A stretch of 64,000 nucleotides of DNA from Gilliamella sp. ESL0405 (GCF_019469205.1 NZ_CP048265.1:1736001-1800000); one strand, 5' to 3'; positions 1 through 10,799 are shown, counted from the first letter of the stretch. Notes: generated from the letters alone by a model not told the origin. Numbers and translations are program-made.

Positions 1-590
1 ATATCATCGCTAACGCCGTTATCTTGTCAAGAACTTTCAGAAAATACCCATGTTTAAGTATAAAACTGAGCTATTTTACTTTGTCATTTAGCCAGGCAAT
101 CATTTTGGTTCCTAACGTCAGTGATATTATACAGGTAGATTTCTTGTCAAAAACTTTCAGAAAACACCTATGTTTCAGTATAAAACTGAGCTATTTTACT
201 TTGTCATTTAGCCTGCTTTAGCAAGGCAATCAAATTTACTTGCCTAACGTCAGCGATATTATACAGGTAGATTTCTTGTCAAAAACTTTCAGAAAGCACC
301 TATGTTTTAGTATAAAACTGAACTATTTTACTTTGCCATTTAGCCTGCTTTAGCAAGGCAATCATTTTGGTTCCTAACGTCAGTGATATTATACAGGTAG
401 ATTTCTTGTCAAGAACTTTCAGAAAATACCTATGTTTTAGTATAAAACTGAATTATTTTACTTTGCCATTTAGCCTGCTTTAGCAAGGCAATCATTTTGC
501 TTGCCTAACGTCAGCGATATTATACTGGCATATTTCTTGTCAAAAACTTTCAGAAAATACCTATGTTTAAGTATAAAACAGCTAATTGTT
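1..590. repeat. Five tandem 120-132 bp repeats
   Basis: The core 'cttgtcaaaaactttcag' (with small variation) recurs at 23, 143, 275, 405 and 536, so the period is 120, 132, 130 and 131 bp. Each unit also holds 'tataaaactga', a 'tttagcctgctttagcaagg' hairpin-forming stretch and 'taacgtcagcgatattatac'. Read on the minus strand, the last part gives TATAAT boxes at 126-131, 258-263, 388-393 and 519-524, followed by an ATCGC/ATCAC discriminator. The same 'gcgatattatacag' string occurs upstream of rplM (11391-11402), which suggests these are promoter-like elements pointing left, away from glnE. No convincing protein is encoded here. It lies downstream of glnE and fills the gene-free left edge. Confidence 0.85.
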
Positions 591-3425
591 GCTTAACCAT
601 TTAGCCCAGCTATGTTTGACTATCTCTCTTTCTTGCTTAAAGCTGTCGCTTTCAACCAAACTTGGGCGAAGTTGTAATGCTAATTGATGTATTTCATTAC
701 GCATATCAATATAAGCGTTGGTGAGCGCTTGCGCTTCGGTTTCATCCATAATTTGATAATTGGCTGCTAATTCTAAAATACGTACGTTATCACTCCAATG
801 GGTTATTTTAGGATATTGATTGGCATAATTTAGCACAAGATATTGTGATAAAAATTCAATATCGCCAATGCCACCTTCATCAATTTTTAAATTAAACCAA
901 TCCGCTTGGGTAGTGCCTAAATGTAGGCGCATTTTTTCACGCATCTGTCTGACGTCGGTTTTTAATTGGCTTTCATCCCGTGCTTTGCAAAGTACTTGGC
1001 GGCGAATTTGGTTAAATTGTTCAATTAGCTCAGCCTCACCATAAACTGCACGAGCTCGCACTAAGGCTTGATGTTCCCATGTCCATGCTTCATGCATTTG
1101 GTAATCTTCAAACGCCGTTAAACTACAGGCTAATAAGCCAGCATCGCCCTGTGGGCGCAAGCGTACATCAACTTCATATAAAATCCCAAAGCTGGTACGG
1201 ACATTAAATAAATGGATAATACGTTGTACCAGTCGTAAATAAAATTGCCGACTATCTATCTGTTTTTCACCATTGGTGACACTACTGGCCGGGCAGTTAT
1301 GTAAAAAGACCAAATCCAGATCGGAACCATAACCCAGCTCCCAGCCACCTAATTTACCGTAAGCTATCACCACTAAACCTTTTTGGTTGTCAGTGAGATA
1401 ATCCGGCTTGCCATAACGGCTTACCATTTGATTCCATGCCATTTGTACAACGAAATCCAGTAACGCTTCTGCCACATAAGTTAGGTGATCACTCACTTTC
1501 ATGGTGGTTAATACATGCTGCACATCAGCAGCAGCAATATGCAGTAGTTGCATCTGTTTAAACTGACGTAAGGCTTCGAGTTGTTGCTCTTCATCATCAA
1601 CCGCTATACGCAGTAAATATTGATACAGTTCACTTTTATAAGCATCAGGGGCAGCCGTTTGATAGAGCGAATTGATATCAATCAGTTCATCTAACAAAAT
1701 GGGATAGTGGGCTAATTGGTCGCTGATCATTGGCGATGCGCTACATAAGCGGATCAATTGTTTCAGTGCGGTTGGATACTCAAGCAGTAGCTCCAGATAG
1801 GTGGTACGACTAACGATGTTTACCAGTAATGGAAAAATTCTTGGCAGTAAAATAAGTGGTTGTTGTTCATGACAAGTCAAAGCGAGTAATCGTGGCATTA
1901 GCTGATCTAAAATCTCACGCCCTCGCACGCCGATTGTTCGTTTGCCGATATCATCTCGAAATTGCAGCAACAATTGACATAGCTGCTGCGCATCTTGCTC
2001 GTTTAAGCCGGGTAATACGGCTTTGACATCAGTCAATTGTAAATCCGGCACCCATAGATCATCAAACGGATCATTATCGTGTTTAGATTGGCTCGATTCT
2101 GGTGTATCTTCGCCAATTAATTCATTAAATATTTGTCGATTAAGTTGCATTCGTTTAGATAAATCATCGCTAAACGTTGACCAGTTATCAAAGCCCATGC
2201 TGGTCGCCAGACGTAATTGATCGAGTTCGTTTTCAGGCAAGGTTTGGGTTTGTTCATCATTAATGGCTTGCAAAATGTTTTCACAGCGGCGTAAAAATAG
2301 GTAGTTTTCCCGCAATAAAATCACTTCCTCAACATCCAATAATCCTTCTTGTTCTATCACCTGTAAAGCGTGTAATAAGGAACGAGTCTGTAACCCCACT
2401 ACTCGACCGCCTCGAATAAGTTGAAAGACTTGTACGATAAACTCAATTTCTCGAATCCCGCCAGCGCCGAGTTTTATATTGTTTTTCAAACCTCGACGAC
2501 GCACTTCTCGTTCAATCATGCTTTTCATATTACGCAATGATTGTAATACGCTAAAATCAATATAACGACGATAAACAAAAGGTTTTAGCATTTGATAGAG
2601 TTCTAAGGTATAAGGATCTTGCTGATCACCTAAGACCTTAGCTTTCACCATGGCGTAACGTTCCCAGTCTCGCCCTTGTTCTTGATAATAATCTTCCATA
2701 GCGGAAAAACTGAGCACTAACGGGCCACCGTCACCAAGTGGGCGCAAACGCATATCAACCCGATAAACAAAGCCGTCTTCGGTGACGTGATCGAGCGCTT
2801 TGATTAGGCGTTGCCCTAAACGAGTAAAAAAAACCGCATTATCCAGCTCTCGTCGTCCACCTTGAGTATGACCGTGTTCGGGATAAGTAAATATAAGATC
2901 AATATCGGAGGAAAAATTCAGTTCACCCCCCCCTAATTTACCCATACCTAAAATTAGTAAAGGCTGCGCAATTCCCTGCCCATTACAAGGCGTACCCCAT
3001 TCCTGACAGCTTAACTGGTAGAGCCAATTTCGAGCCGTGATAATGATCACTTGAGCAAGTTCACTCAGTTGCAATAGTATTTGTTCATCGGTGCTGATCT
3101 TAGTCAATTGAGACCATTCAAGACGAGTCAGGATAAAACGACGAAAACATCTTAATGTTTTCATCAATTGCTCCTCATTGGTGACCGATGCTAATTGTTC
3201 ATTCAGCCAAGTTTGATAAAATCGTCTTTCATCAGCTTGTGGGGGAGCGCTAATCAATTGCGATAACCAGCTAGGATATCGATTAAATGTATCAATCAGA
3301 AAATCACTCTGAATTAAAATATCAAGGCTTGCTTGTAAACAATCACGATCAATGTTTGACAAATTTGCCAGGACTTTCTGTTTTTGTTGATTAAATACTT
3401 TTTTCAATTCTGTCATGCTGGTCAT
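582..3425 (-). CDS. glnE: Bifunctional glutamine synthetase adenylyltransferase/adenylyl-removing enzyme
   Basis: GlnE adds and removes AMP on glutamine synthetase in response to PII, and so tunes nitrogen assimilation in the cytoplasm. Both nucleotidyltransferase halves are visible: the first has [20 protein letters not shown] near residues 160-180 and the second has [19 protein letters not shown] near residue 700, each with the G-G...SD-x-D metal-binding pattern. About 947 residues from this start is close to the usual 946. I chose the ATG at 3425. A TTG frame extension to 3467 would overlap the upstream gene and has no ribosome site; an ATG at 3416 is also possible and has a GGA nine bases upstream. 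The upstream membrane-protein gene stops 10 bases before this start, so the two are probably co-transcribed. Confidence 0.96.
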   Translation of the reverse strand: MTSMTELKKVFNQQKQKVLANLSNIDRDCLQASLDILIQSDFLIDTFNRYPSWLSQLISAPPQADERRFYQTWLNEQLASVTNEEQLMKTLRCFRRFILTRLEWSQLTKISTDEQILLQLSELAQVIIITARNWLYQLSCQEWGTPCNGQGIAQPLLILGMGKLGGGELNFSSDIDLIFTYPEHGHTQGGRRELDNAVFFTRLGQRLIKALDHVTEDGFVYRVDMRLRPLGDGGPLVLSFSAMEDYYQEQGRDWERYAMVKAKVLGDQQDPYTLELYQMLKPFVYRRYIDFSVLQSLRNMKSMIEREVRRRGLKNNIKLGAGGIREIEFIVQVFQLIRGGRVVGLQTRSLLHALQVIEQEGLLDVEEVILLRENYLFLRRCENILQAINDEQTQTLPENELDQLRLATSMGFDNWSTFSDDLSKRMQLNRQIFNELIGEDTPESSQSKHDNDPFDDLWVPDLQLTDVKAVLPGLNEQDAQQLCQLLLQFRDDIGKRTIGVRGREILDQLMPRLLALTCHEQQPLILLPRIFPLLVNIVSRTTYLELLLEYPTALKQLIRLCSASPMISDQLAHYPILLDELIDINSLYQTAAPDAYKSELYQYLLRIAVDDEEQQLEALRQFKQMQLLHIAAADVQHVLTTMKVSDHLTYVAEALLDFVVQMAWNQMVSRYGKPDYLTDNQKGLVVIAYGKLGGWELGYGSDLDLVFLHNCPASSVTNGEKQIDSRQFYLRLVQRIIHLFNVRTSFGILYEVDVRLRPQGDAGLLACSLTAFEDYQMHEAWTWEHQALVRARAVYGEAELIEQFNQIRRQVLCKARDESQLKTDVRQMREKMRLHLGTTQADWFNLKIDEGGIGDIEFLSQYLVLNYANQYPKITHWSDNVRILELAANYQIMDETEAQALTNAYIDMRNEIHQLALQLRPSLVESDSFKQEREIVKHSWAKWLSNN

Positions 3426-3435
3426 TCCATTCGAA

Positions 3436-4374
3436 TTAAGATTGTTTTTGAGGTTTTTGCCTGCCAAAAAATAACATTACGCCAACTCTTACCATAACGC
3501 AACTTAACAGCATTAATATCAAAAGATTAGCCGTAAACAGGGAGTTATGATGATGATCATAAAATTCAACCTCCTGATAAGAGCTCTGTTGAAGATGAAA
3601 GATCTTACTGACGAAAAATCCGGTTAAAACAGTTAATCCAAACATGAGCAGACCGTTTAATACGAATAGTAAAAATGAACTAGTAACGACTTTTAGCCAC
3701 TGTAATTTTTCATTTACTTTTTGAAATAAACCACGTAAGCACAGATAGCCCAGTACATTACAAATCGTTAAAATCACTAAAAAAAGAAGTAATGAATATT
3801 GATGTAAATACCCATAAACACATAATGCTATAAAATAATAATTATACAATAAGATAAACAATACTAAATGAAGCTTTGGGCTGTTTTGACAGGCTATCGC
3901 AGTGTCAATAGGTGTCATATCGGGGTTAAAGAATCTAACCATAAGATAGAATATCAGTGGAATGCAAACCAAAATAATCACAGCGTTAGATAGTAATAGT
4001 GATAAAGATTGTAATAGCGGTAGCGGTGTCATTGAATTGCTAAAATAGATATAGGAAATTAATTTAATAAAAACAGTGGTGATAAACATAATCAATCCAC
4101 CTTGAAAGCTATTTTTTCTGGTAATTTGATGGATAGAATATTTATTTAATAGGATCAATGAGACAATAAAAATCATTATTGAAGCAGGAAGATATTCTAT
4201 AAAAATAAATAATAGGAATCTAACTTTATAGATAAGGTCTTGAGACCAAAAAATTTCAAAGATTCCACGTTGTATCTCAGACACAAAAACCGCATCGATA
4301 ATCCAAAAGCTTAAGCTAAATAGCCAGAAAAATAACACATACATCAAGGGCAATTTACAATAAGATACCTTCAT
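3436..4374 (-). CDS. Eight-helix membrane protein of unknown function
   Basis: I do not recognise this 312-residue protein. It is very hydrophobic, with about eight predicted membrane spans near residues 10-30, 50-76, 92-110, 123-148, 166-190, 192-216, 230-254 and 280-305, and a basic tail (GRQKPQKQS). There is no clear signal peptide other than the first helix. The ATG at 4374 follows AGGTAGGA, a good ribosome site. It lies directly upstream of glnE on the same strand, between glnE and the autotransporter. In E. coli the CYTH gene ygiF sits next to glnE, so this gene and the autotransporter look like an insertion into that conserved neighbourhood. A role in transport or envelope biology would be a guess. 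Confidence 0.8.
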   Translation of the reverse strand: MKVSYCKLPLMYVLFFWLFSLSFWIIDAVFVSEIQRGIFEIFWSQDLIYKVRFLLFIFIEYLPASIMIFIVSLILLNKYSIHQITRKNSFQGGLIMFITTVFIKLISYIYFSNSMTPLPLLQSLSLLLSNAVIILVCIPLIFYLMVRFFNPDMTPIDTAIACQNSPKLHLVLFILLYNYYFIALCVYGYLHQYSLLLFLVILTICNVLGYLCLRGLFQKVNEKLQWLKVVTSSFLLFVLNGLLMFGLTVLTGFFVSKIFHLQQSSYQEVEFYDHHHNSLFTANLLILMLLSCVMVRVGVMLFFGRQKPQKQS

Positions 4375-4534
4375 TCCTACCTATCCTTATCAATTATTTT
4401 TTTATTTAAAGTTATGTTGTTATCGCTCAAGTCTAAAAAAGTAGGTGGAGCGAAAATTATTTAGCAAATTTTTTATTATTTGCCAATTACCCTCGTCCAC
4501 CAGAGATAATTTGTTGTTTTAAATAGTGGTTAAA

Positions 4535-7417
4535 TTAAAATGAATATCGATAACCTAGATTGATCTGTTTTTGATCAAACTTATTACCCACTGAGTAAAC
4601 AGCATCACCATAAAGATGATGATTTTGATTTAACTGCATATTTACACCGATGCCGTTATCCCACCAGTTACCCCCAAAATCATATTTTTCTTTGGCGACA
4701 TGATTAAAGGTATAAGCCGTTTCGCCGTCAAACTCTTTTAGGAATCCTGTTTTGATATAAATATCGATTGGGTTGTCATCAATCTGTGTTGAGTATCCTA
4801 AAATTGCACTGGTTCGACCGATCAGTGAGTTATAACGGCTTAATTTGGTCTTTAAGCCGTTGCTGGCTTTGATTGTTGCGCTATTTTGTTGTGAATAGGT
4901 AAGCTGCATTTGTGGTTCGATATACCATTGGTTGATATAAAAGCGTTTACCGATTTCGGCACCAATTGAAAAGCCTTTAGTATCACCGTCGCCTTTAACC
5001 GCATAACCACCACCTGTTTTCGTGTTAAATTTATGTGACATGTGCATATATTTGACTAATGCATCAAAATATAAACCATTGTGTGCTTGTAATGAGGTAT
5101 ATAACGCAACTGAATAGCTTTTGGTATGACCATCTCCGACATGATTATCAGTATTACCACGGGTAAATCCGCCCATAATACCGTAATAGATATCAAGATT
5201 ATCATTATCCACTTTTCGATCGACGCCGAGTTGCAATCCATAATAGCGCATATCAAAATTAGATAAGCGATTATCATTAAATGAGCTTAATTTACCGGTG
5301 TAAATTCGACCCCAGACATCGCCACCGTCACCGTTATTTGTACGTAGCTGCCCCATTCTTTGTAGTAATGTTTGCGTTTCGACATAATTCATTAAATAGT
5401 TTGAATTCAGGATATTGGCGGCATTTTTTGCGGTATTAGTCAAAGTTGGTTTTGTTTTATCTTTGCCGGTATCGTTATTATTGCCGTTGTTACCGTCGCT
5501 GTTACCGTTGTTACCGTCGGTGTTGCCGTTATTACCGTCGGTGTTGCCGTTGTTACCGTCGGTGTTACCGTTGTTGCCGTCGCTGTTACCGTTGTTACCG
5601 TCGGTGTTGCCGTTGTTGCCGTCGGTGTTACCGTTGTTACTGTCGTTGTTACCGTTGTTGCCGTCGGTGTTGCCGTTGTTGCCGTCGGTGTTGCCGTTAT
5701 TGTCGTCGGTGTTGCCGTTGTTGTCGTCGGTGTTGCCGTTATTGTCGTCGGTGTTGCCGTTATTGTCGTCGGTGTTGCCGTTGTTGCCGTCGGTGTTGCC
5801 GTTGTTGTCGTCGGTGTTGCCGTTATTGTCGTCGGTGTTGCCGTCGTTGTTGTCGTCGTCATCACTGTTATCGTCATTTACAACATTTGGATTGCTAATT
5901 GCCGACAATACCCAATCTTCAGAGGTTGTATCACGCTCACCGCTGACTTTGGTTAGCGTGTTAAATAAATAAGGCCCGATATCAAAAGAAGATGCCATAG
6001 CAAAATTGGCATTGCCGCCTTGGGTTTCAACTAAAGTTATTTTTTCGGTACCGTTTACCCGGTTGGCGCCAGTTTTATTGTCAATGAGGGCAATTTTATG
6101 ATCGCCCCAAGCTTGCCTTACGCCAGTAATTTTAAGCAGATCGCCCGCAAGCGTTTGACCTATGCCAGTTCGCATTTCAAACAAACCTTCACCATCTAAT
6201 GATTGAGCGATAAGCTCCATTTTATTGTGACTATCGAGCGTTAATGGCATGTTCGGGGTTGTGTAAGAATAACCAAAAGAGACTTTAGCTCCTTGATCTA
6301 AGGTTAAATGATCAAGATACGAATTATTGGTCATCTTCCACTGACTTTGATTACCCTCCAGGATAAGATTTATCTCGCCTTTATTATTGGCATATTGATT
6401 ATTGTTATCCATTGAGGTTAATAAATACGATCCATCATAAAGAACGAAGTTTATAAGAGCATCACCCATGCGATCTTTCTTCGCATAAATATCGCCTTCA
6501 ATAAGCGTTTGACCAGCGATATCAATTTCGCCCCCTAACGATTGAATTGCATTAAATTCTTGATTCGATTTACTCACAATTCGGTTTTTAACATCATCCG
6601 AAGTATAAATATTTAAAGACCCATTAAGCTGTTGCATGTTAATAGGGATACCATTGGCAATCATTAAATCAACACCGTTGCCAAATTCCATAAAATTATT
6701 TTCAATTGGATCAGGATTTACTGAGTTGATTGATTGTTGGTTAAACGCTATACCATGACTTTGTTGACCAGTCATATTGATTGACACATGATCTCTAAAC
6801 TTTAAATAAGTACGGACAGCGTTAGGATTATTGGATTTAAGCGAATAAATAGCATAGCTATTTTGTCCGGCTGAATTAATGTTAACTTTGTTATGAAAAT
6901 CGCCTTCGGAGTGAGATTGATCGCTAGAGTTGTACATTCGGATACCAATAAAAGCGTTGCTATTTGAGCTGGTACTATCAATGTTAATTTTATTGTAGGA
7001 TAGCACTCTACCCTCACTTGCAATATAAATACCGGTACCTGCACCTTGCGCGATATTTAGATCGGTATGAAAATAAAATCTTCCACCGTTTCGAACATTC
7101 ACCCCGTTAAAGCTGTTGTAATTGCCATTAGAATGGCTTTGAATATCAAATGAATTATCACCATAAATAAAAATTGATTGGTCGTTGTTGGCTTCTAAGG
7201 CTTTACCACTATCTTTAATGATATGGGGCCCTGCTGCTGAAGAAGTATCAATATCAATGGAATCTTGTTCACGATCGGTTGAAATACCACTATTGAGATA
7301 ATTTGTGATATTAGTGTGGTCGATTGAGAGTGCGTTAGCTGACAATGGAAATAGCGATAAAGCGGTGGACGACACACTAACGAGTAGTGTGATTTTATTT
7401 AATTTTAATTTCTTCAT
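4535..7417 (-). CDS. Type Va autotransporter with Asn/Asp/Gly repeat linker
   Basis: This 960-residue protein has the three parts of a classical autotransporter. A signal peptide covers about residues 1-29 (ending LSANA). A passenger of about 500 residues has the N/S/G-rich, beta-helix-like composition of adhesin passengers. The C-terminal 270 residues form an outer-membrane barrel that ends in YRYSF, with the terminal aromatic expected for BAM recognition. Passenger and barrel are joined by about 20 copies of a six-residue N-N-G-N-T/S-D/G unit. The start has AAGGAA eight bases upstream. I see no protease or esterase motif, so an adhesin is the likeliest function, but the ligand cannot be inferred. 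It is monocistronic as far as I can see; the downstream 160 bp contains inverted repeats that may stop transcription. Confidence 0.92.
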   Translation of the reverse strand: MKKLKLNKITLLVSVSSTALSLFPLSANALSIDHTNITNYLNSGISTDREQDSIDIDTSSAAGPHIIKDSGKALEANNDQSIFIYGDNSFDIQSHSNGNYNSFNGVNVRNGGRFYFHTDLNIAQGAGTGIYIASEGRVLSYNKINIDSTSSNSNAFIGIRMYNSSDQSHSEGDFHNKVNINSAGQNSYAIYSLKSNNPNAVRTYLKFRDHVSINMTGQQSHGIAFNQQSINSVNPDPIENNFMEFGNGVDLMIANGIPINMQQLNGSLNIYTSDDVKNRIVSKSNQEFNAIQSLGGEIDIAGQTLIEGDIYAKKDRMGDALINFVLYDGSYLLTSMDNNNQYANNKGEINLILEGNQSQWKMTNNSYLDHLTLDQGAKVSFGYSYTTPNMPLTLDSHNKMELIAQSLDGEGLFEMRTGIGQTLAGDLLKITGVRQAWGDHKIALIDNKTGANRVNGTEKITLVETQGGNANFAMASSFDIGPYLFNTLTKVSGERDTTSEDWVLSAISNPNVVNDDNSDDDDNNDGNTDDNNGNTDDNNGNTDGNNGNTDDNNGNTDDNNGNTDDNNGNTDDNNGNTDGNNGNTDGNNGNNDSNNGNTDGNNGNTDGNNGNSDGNNGNTDGNNGNTDGNNGNTDGNNGNSDGNNGNNNDTGKDKTKPTLTNTAKNAANILNSNYLMNYVETQTLLQRMGQLRTNNGDGGDVWGRIYTGKLSSFNDNRLSNFDMRYYGLQLGVDRKVDNDNLDIYYGIMGGFTRGNTDNHVGDGHTKSYSVALYTSLQAHNGLYFDALVKYMHMSHKFNTKTGGGYAVKGDGDTKGFSIGAEIGKRFYINQWYIEPQMQLTYSQQNSATIKASNGLKTKLSRYNSLIGRTSAILGYSTQIDDNPIDIYIKTGFLKEFDGETAYTFNHVAKEKYDFGGNWWDNGIGVNMQLNQNHHLYGDAVYSVGNKFDQKQINLGYRYSF
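5480..5865. repeat. 18-bp in-frame tandem repeats in autotransporter linker
   Basis: About 20 imperfect copies of an 18-bp unit ('ttgccgtcggtgttgccg' on the plus strand) encode N-N-G-N-T-D-like hexapeptides between passenger and barrel. The unit is a multiple of three, so slippage would change linker length without breaking the frame. The long open frames seen on the other frames and strand here are artefacts of the repeat. Confidence 0.9.
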
Positions 7418-7676
7418 GTTTTTTCCTTACTATTCCATGGAGTTATTTAAATTTATTTACTAAGAAATGTAATTTAATGGCAAATCAATGGTAAAATAGC
7501 AAATGTTATTTTTACTGTCTATCAAATAATCAAACTTTATCTTGCTTTTATTTTTCATTAAGTTGCTTTGCCTAACTGCCAACCATTTCCCCCTACTTAA
7601 AACAGGGAAATGTGGTCATAGCTTGATAAAAATGGAGGAAAAAGAGAATTGAGTAAGATGATAAATTTTTAAACAA

Positions 7677-7847
7677 TCAATTTGCCTGGAATTTCAAAGC
7701 TTGTTTAACAAAATTATCGTTGAACAATCTGTAATAAATAACCACAACAGCAATACTATTTAACAACCCAAAAACGATAACAAACCACAATGGTGATTTC
7801 AAAAAAGTTATATTTAAACATATTTTTATACTTTTTAAATCACTCAT
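7677..7847 (-). CDS. Small single-span membrane protein, coupled to the CYTH gene
   Basis: A 56-residue frame starts MSDLKS inside the end of the CYTH gene: the sequence ATGAGTGA contains both this ATG (7847) and the CYTH stop (7842-7840). That arrangement is typical of translational coupling and is the main reason for calling it. Residues about 17-38 (SPLWFVIVFGLLNSIAVVVI) form one strong membrane span, followed by a short basic tail. I do not recognise a family. The frame can be extended upstream to 7874, but that only adds overlap with the CYTH gene. Confidence 0.55.
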   Translation of the reverse strand: MSDLKSIKICLNITFLKSPLWFVIVFGLLNSIAVVVIYYRLFNDNFVKQALKFQAN

Positions 7848-8796
7848 TTTTAACTTCATTATCGATTTGTGCAATCAGCATAAGTTTGAGTGTTGTATTA
7901 ATTTCACTAAATGCAAATGTTTTGATCGTATTTATCGCCGATAATGCCATTTGCCACTGTGTAAGTTCGGGATTGAATTTATCTGCTTTATTCATTAACT
8001 GATGATTAACTTGATCAAGTACCCGCTTATAAAAATCAAGATTATCAATTGATAACGCATACTCTTCGTTTTTTTGCCAATATTTGATGATATCAAACAA
8101 GCTTGATTGTTGCGTTAATTCAAACTCCGTAGGTGATAGTTTTTGATTATTTAACAAACGATATCCCCGGGCAGCTTTACTTTGTGAAAATAAGTGTAAA
8201 TGGAATCGGCTCAGTTCGTTGGCAAAGTTTAAAAGATCGTGTTTATTACCGTGTTTGATCTCTAACTCGACTTCCTGAATTGGTATAGTTTGACCATTAG
8301 AGGTGATTTCACCTTGATCTAAGGCAACTTCAATTTCACTATTGGCAAACGAGATCAACCAGACTTGACGGGTAAAGTTGGTGGTAAAAAGTGGTTTTAA
8401 ATTTTGTTGTAGCGTTGTAATATCACACGCTTTAGGGAACACTTGCGCCGGAAAAAGAGACAAATCGAGTTGTGGTTGACTTAAATCAACATTGTATTCA
8501 GCACGCTCATGTAAACCGGCGATAGCGTGACTATCACGCTTTAACGTCATTTCGTACTGTTTAGTCTGGTTGTTTTCCGTCGATCTTAGTCTTAATCCAC
8601 AATGATGATTGCGCAAATAGTTATCGGCTGTATCATAATAGCTATTAGCCAAAGATAAGGTTGAAAATGTACGCTGCTTTTTCGATAAGCTCGAAAACTC
8701 AAGCTCATCACTACTCGCCCATTGATTTAAAAAGGCTTGAAGATTAGCAATATCTTCTTGATTAATTTGAAACTTTAATTCAATTTCATGGCTCAT
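7840..8796 (-). CDS. ygiF: CYTH-domain protein, YgiF-like (inorganic triphosphatase family)
   Basis: The N-terminus MSHEIELKF carries the ExExK signature of the CYTH fold, which binds triphosphate inside a beta tunnel with divalent metal. Other tunnel-strand motifs follow: LRLRS, MTLKR, EVALDQGEI and EVELEIK, all within the first 200 residues. E. coli YgiF, a tripolyphosphatase, has about 433 residues with a CYTH domain followed by a CHAD helical domain. Here the protein ends at 318, so only part of the C-terminal helical region remains. It is on the glnE strand, and glnE is its neighbour in E. coli, but here the autotransporter and a membrane protein lie between them. Activity is inferred from the conserved tunnel residues only. 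Confidence 0.85.
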   Translation of the reverse strand: MSHEIELKFQINQEDIANLQAFLNQWASSDELEFSSLSKKQRTFSTLSLANSYYDTADNYLRNHHCGLRLRSTENNQTKQYEMTLKRDSHAIAGLHERAEYNVDLSQPQLDLSLFPAQVFPKACDITTLQQNLKPLFTTNFTRQVWLISFANSEIEVALDQGEITSNGQTIPIQEVELEIKHGNKHDLLNFANELSRFHLHLFSQSKAARGYRLLNNQKLSPTEFELTQQSSLFDIIKYWQKNEEYALSIDNLDFYKRVLDQVNHQLMNKADKFNPELTQWQMALSAINTIKTFAFSEINTTLKLMLIAQIDNEVKNE

Positions 8797-8920
8797 ACAG
8801 ATTTAATTTGTTAGTTAGTTTGCTATATCATATATCGAAAAGACAAGAAAATACAAATGACAATACTTGCTAAAAGTTGCCTGCTTGATTAAGGTTTCAA
8901 ATAATCTTGCCAGCATATGC

Positions 8921-8949
8921 AATAATAGCTTTTTTAAAAAGCTATTATT
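8921..8949 (-). terminator. Palindromic terminator after sspB
   Basis: 'aataatagctttttt' is followed at once by its complement 'aaaaagctattatt', giving a 14-bp stem with runs of T on either strand. It lies 40 bp after the sspB stop and upstream of the CYTH gene start. It probably ends the rplM-rpsI-sspAB transcript and could work in both directions. Confidence 0.65.
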
Positions 8950-8988
8950 TAACAAATGGATAATAATTATTTAATGCTTATGTAATAA

Positions 8989-9399
8989 TTACTTAATCAC
9001 ACGAAACGGGTTGGCTGGCTTTTTATCGGTTTGTGTTGTCGGGTTAGATGACTTTTCACGTTGCATTTCATATTGCGGTTCATCATGAAAACCCATACCC
9101 ATGCCATTTTCACGAGTATAGATACTAACTAACGCTTCCATTGGAACAATGATATGTTCGGACACGCCTGAAAAACGGGCATTAAATTCAATCCGATCAT
9201 TGTTTGCTAAATATTGCCCAACTGAATGGGGCGCAATATTCAACACGATCTGATTATTTTGAATAAATTGCCGTGGCACCTGTACCCCCGGAACGGTTGT
9301 GTTAACGAGAATATACGGGGTTAATTGATTATCTAAAATCCAATCATAAATAGCCCGAAAAAGATACGGGCGACGTGGCAACATTTGTTCATATTCCAT
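8989..9399 (-). CDS. sspB: ClpXP adaptor SspB (stringent starvation protein B)
   Basis: SspB tethers ssrA-tagged proteins to ClpX for degradation. The 136-residue protein matches the family closely: MEYEQMLPRRPYLFRAIYDW aligns with the E. coli N-terminus, and DNQLTPYILVN, PGVQVPRQ, IVLNIAPHSVG and FNARFSG are the conserved core strands. The C-terminus ends PANPFRVIK, the short ClpX-binding tail, joined by a flexible stretch. It follows sspA by 42 bp and almost certainly shares its transcript. Confidence 0.97.
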   Translation of the reverse strand: MEYEQMLPRRPYLFRAIYDWILDNQLTPYILVNTTVPGVQVPRQFIQNNQIVLNIAPHSVGQYLANNDRIEFNARFSGVSEHIIVPMEALVSIYTRENGMGMGFHDEPQYEMQREKSSNPTTQTDKKPANPFRVIK

Positions 9400-9441
9400 A
9401 AAGGTTACCTTGTTGATTTCAATTGCAATTAAAAGGGTTGA

Positions 9442-10074
9442 TTATGCCCTAATTTTCTTTTCGTCATCGGTTAACGAACTGACAAAAGCAGGACGTTCAA
9501 AAATACGTGCCATATAGCTTAAATAATTCTTTTCAGCCACTTTAGGCAATTCAATGCCCATAACAGGTAAACGCCATAATAGTGGTGCAAAATAGCAATC
9601 ACATAAGGTAAAATCATCACTCATAAAATAGTCTTTTTCTTTAAACATGACCGAGATAGAAACAAGATCATCAAGTAAGTTTTTGCGAGCGACTTTTGCT
9701 GCATCACTATCCGGATCAGCAATAATGGTTTCATAGGCGCTGTACCACTCTCGTTTGATACGGTACATTGTCAATCGAGAATTTGCACGCACAATTGGGT
9801 AAACAGGCATTAACGGTGGATGCGGGAATCGCTCATCAAGATACTCGAGGGCAATGTGAGGCTCAAACAACGTGAGATCACGATCGATTAAGGTTGGGAT
9901 AGAGCTATATGGGTTAAGATCCAAAAGTTCTTGGGGTAAGTTGTCAGCTTTGACAAACTCAATCTCCGCAGTTACGCCTTTTTCCGCCAGCACAAAACGA
10001 ATCTGATGGCCGTAAATATCAGTTGTATCACAAAATAATGTCATTACAGAACGTTTATTAACAGCAACAACCAT
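9442..10074 (-). CDS. sspA: Stringent starvation protein A
   Basis: SspA is an RNA-polymerase-associated protein with a glutathione-transferase fold, used in stress and stationary phase. The sequence has NKRSVMTLFCDTTDIYGHQ, the family N-terminus, and the highly conserved YLDERFPHPPLMPVYP surface that is needed for its function in E. coli. I chose the ATG at 10074 because GGAGTG lies five bases upstream and the protein then starts MVVAVNKRS, like E. coli MAVAANKRS. A GTG two codons earlier is less likely. The gene lies between rpsI and sspB, the same order as in E. coli. The 250 bp before it holds A/T-rich sequence and the rpsI terminator. Confidence 0.97.
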   Translation of the reverse strand: MVVAVNKRSVMTLFCDTTDIYGHQIRFVLAEKGVTAEIEFVKADNLPQELLDLNPYSSIPTLIDRDLTLFEPHIALEYLDERFPHPPLMPVYPIVRANSRLTMYRIKREWYSAYETIIADPDSDAAKVARKNLLDDLVSISVMFKEKDYFMSDDFTLCDCYFAPLLWRLPVMGIELPKVAEKNYLSYMARIFERPAFVSSLTDDEKKIRA

Positions 10075-10334
10075 GTTCACTCCAAATATTAAAATTAAAT
10101 TTTAGTTTAGATAAGTTCTATTCTAGCAAATTGGATAACAAATTTGTTAAAAAAAATGAATTTTCTTATTAAGAATCGCCGAAATATGACGATTTTGACA
10201 AGAAATTTCAGATTTTATAGGTGTTTAAGCAAAAAAAGTGATCAAGATTTAAGATTTTAGCGTTGTGATAAGATTTTTTGACGGGAAATATCAGTAAAGT
10301 TATTTCACTATTTTTCAGCAAGCACGTTAAACAT

Positions 10335-10362
10335 AAAAAAACCCGACCAATGCCGGGTTTTT
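10335..10362 (-). terminator. Rho-independent terminator after rpsI
   Basis: On the minus strand AAACCCG, a loop of about eight bases, and CGGGTTT are followed by a run of T. It sits about 35 bp after the rpsI stop, so sspAB is likely to have its own promoter or to depend on read-through. Confidence 0.85.
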
Positions 10363-10395
10363 GGTACAACTTGATAACGTTTTTGTAAAATACAA

Positions 10396-10791
<396 letters not shown>

Positions 10792-10799
10792 TTATCCCC

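Noticed and set aside
24-221. 65-codon frame in the left repeats
   Set aside because: It is made from two repeat units, does not continue in the others in the same way, and has no ribosome site.
1-590. CRISPR array
   Set aside because: The period of 120-132 bp is made of related sequence throughout; there are no short repeats with unique spacers and no cas genes.
5415-5972. Long Leu/Pro, Arg/Cys and Thr-rich frames over the autotransporter linker
   Set aside because: They are other-frame translations of the 18-bp repeat and have no independent start signals.
10138-10149. Palindrome aacaaatttgtt upstream of sspA as an operator
   Set aside because: Short A/T-rich palindromes are expected by chance in this genome and no regulator fits it.
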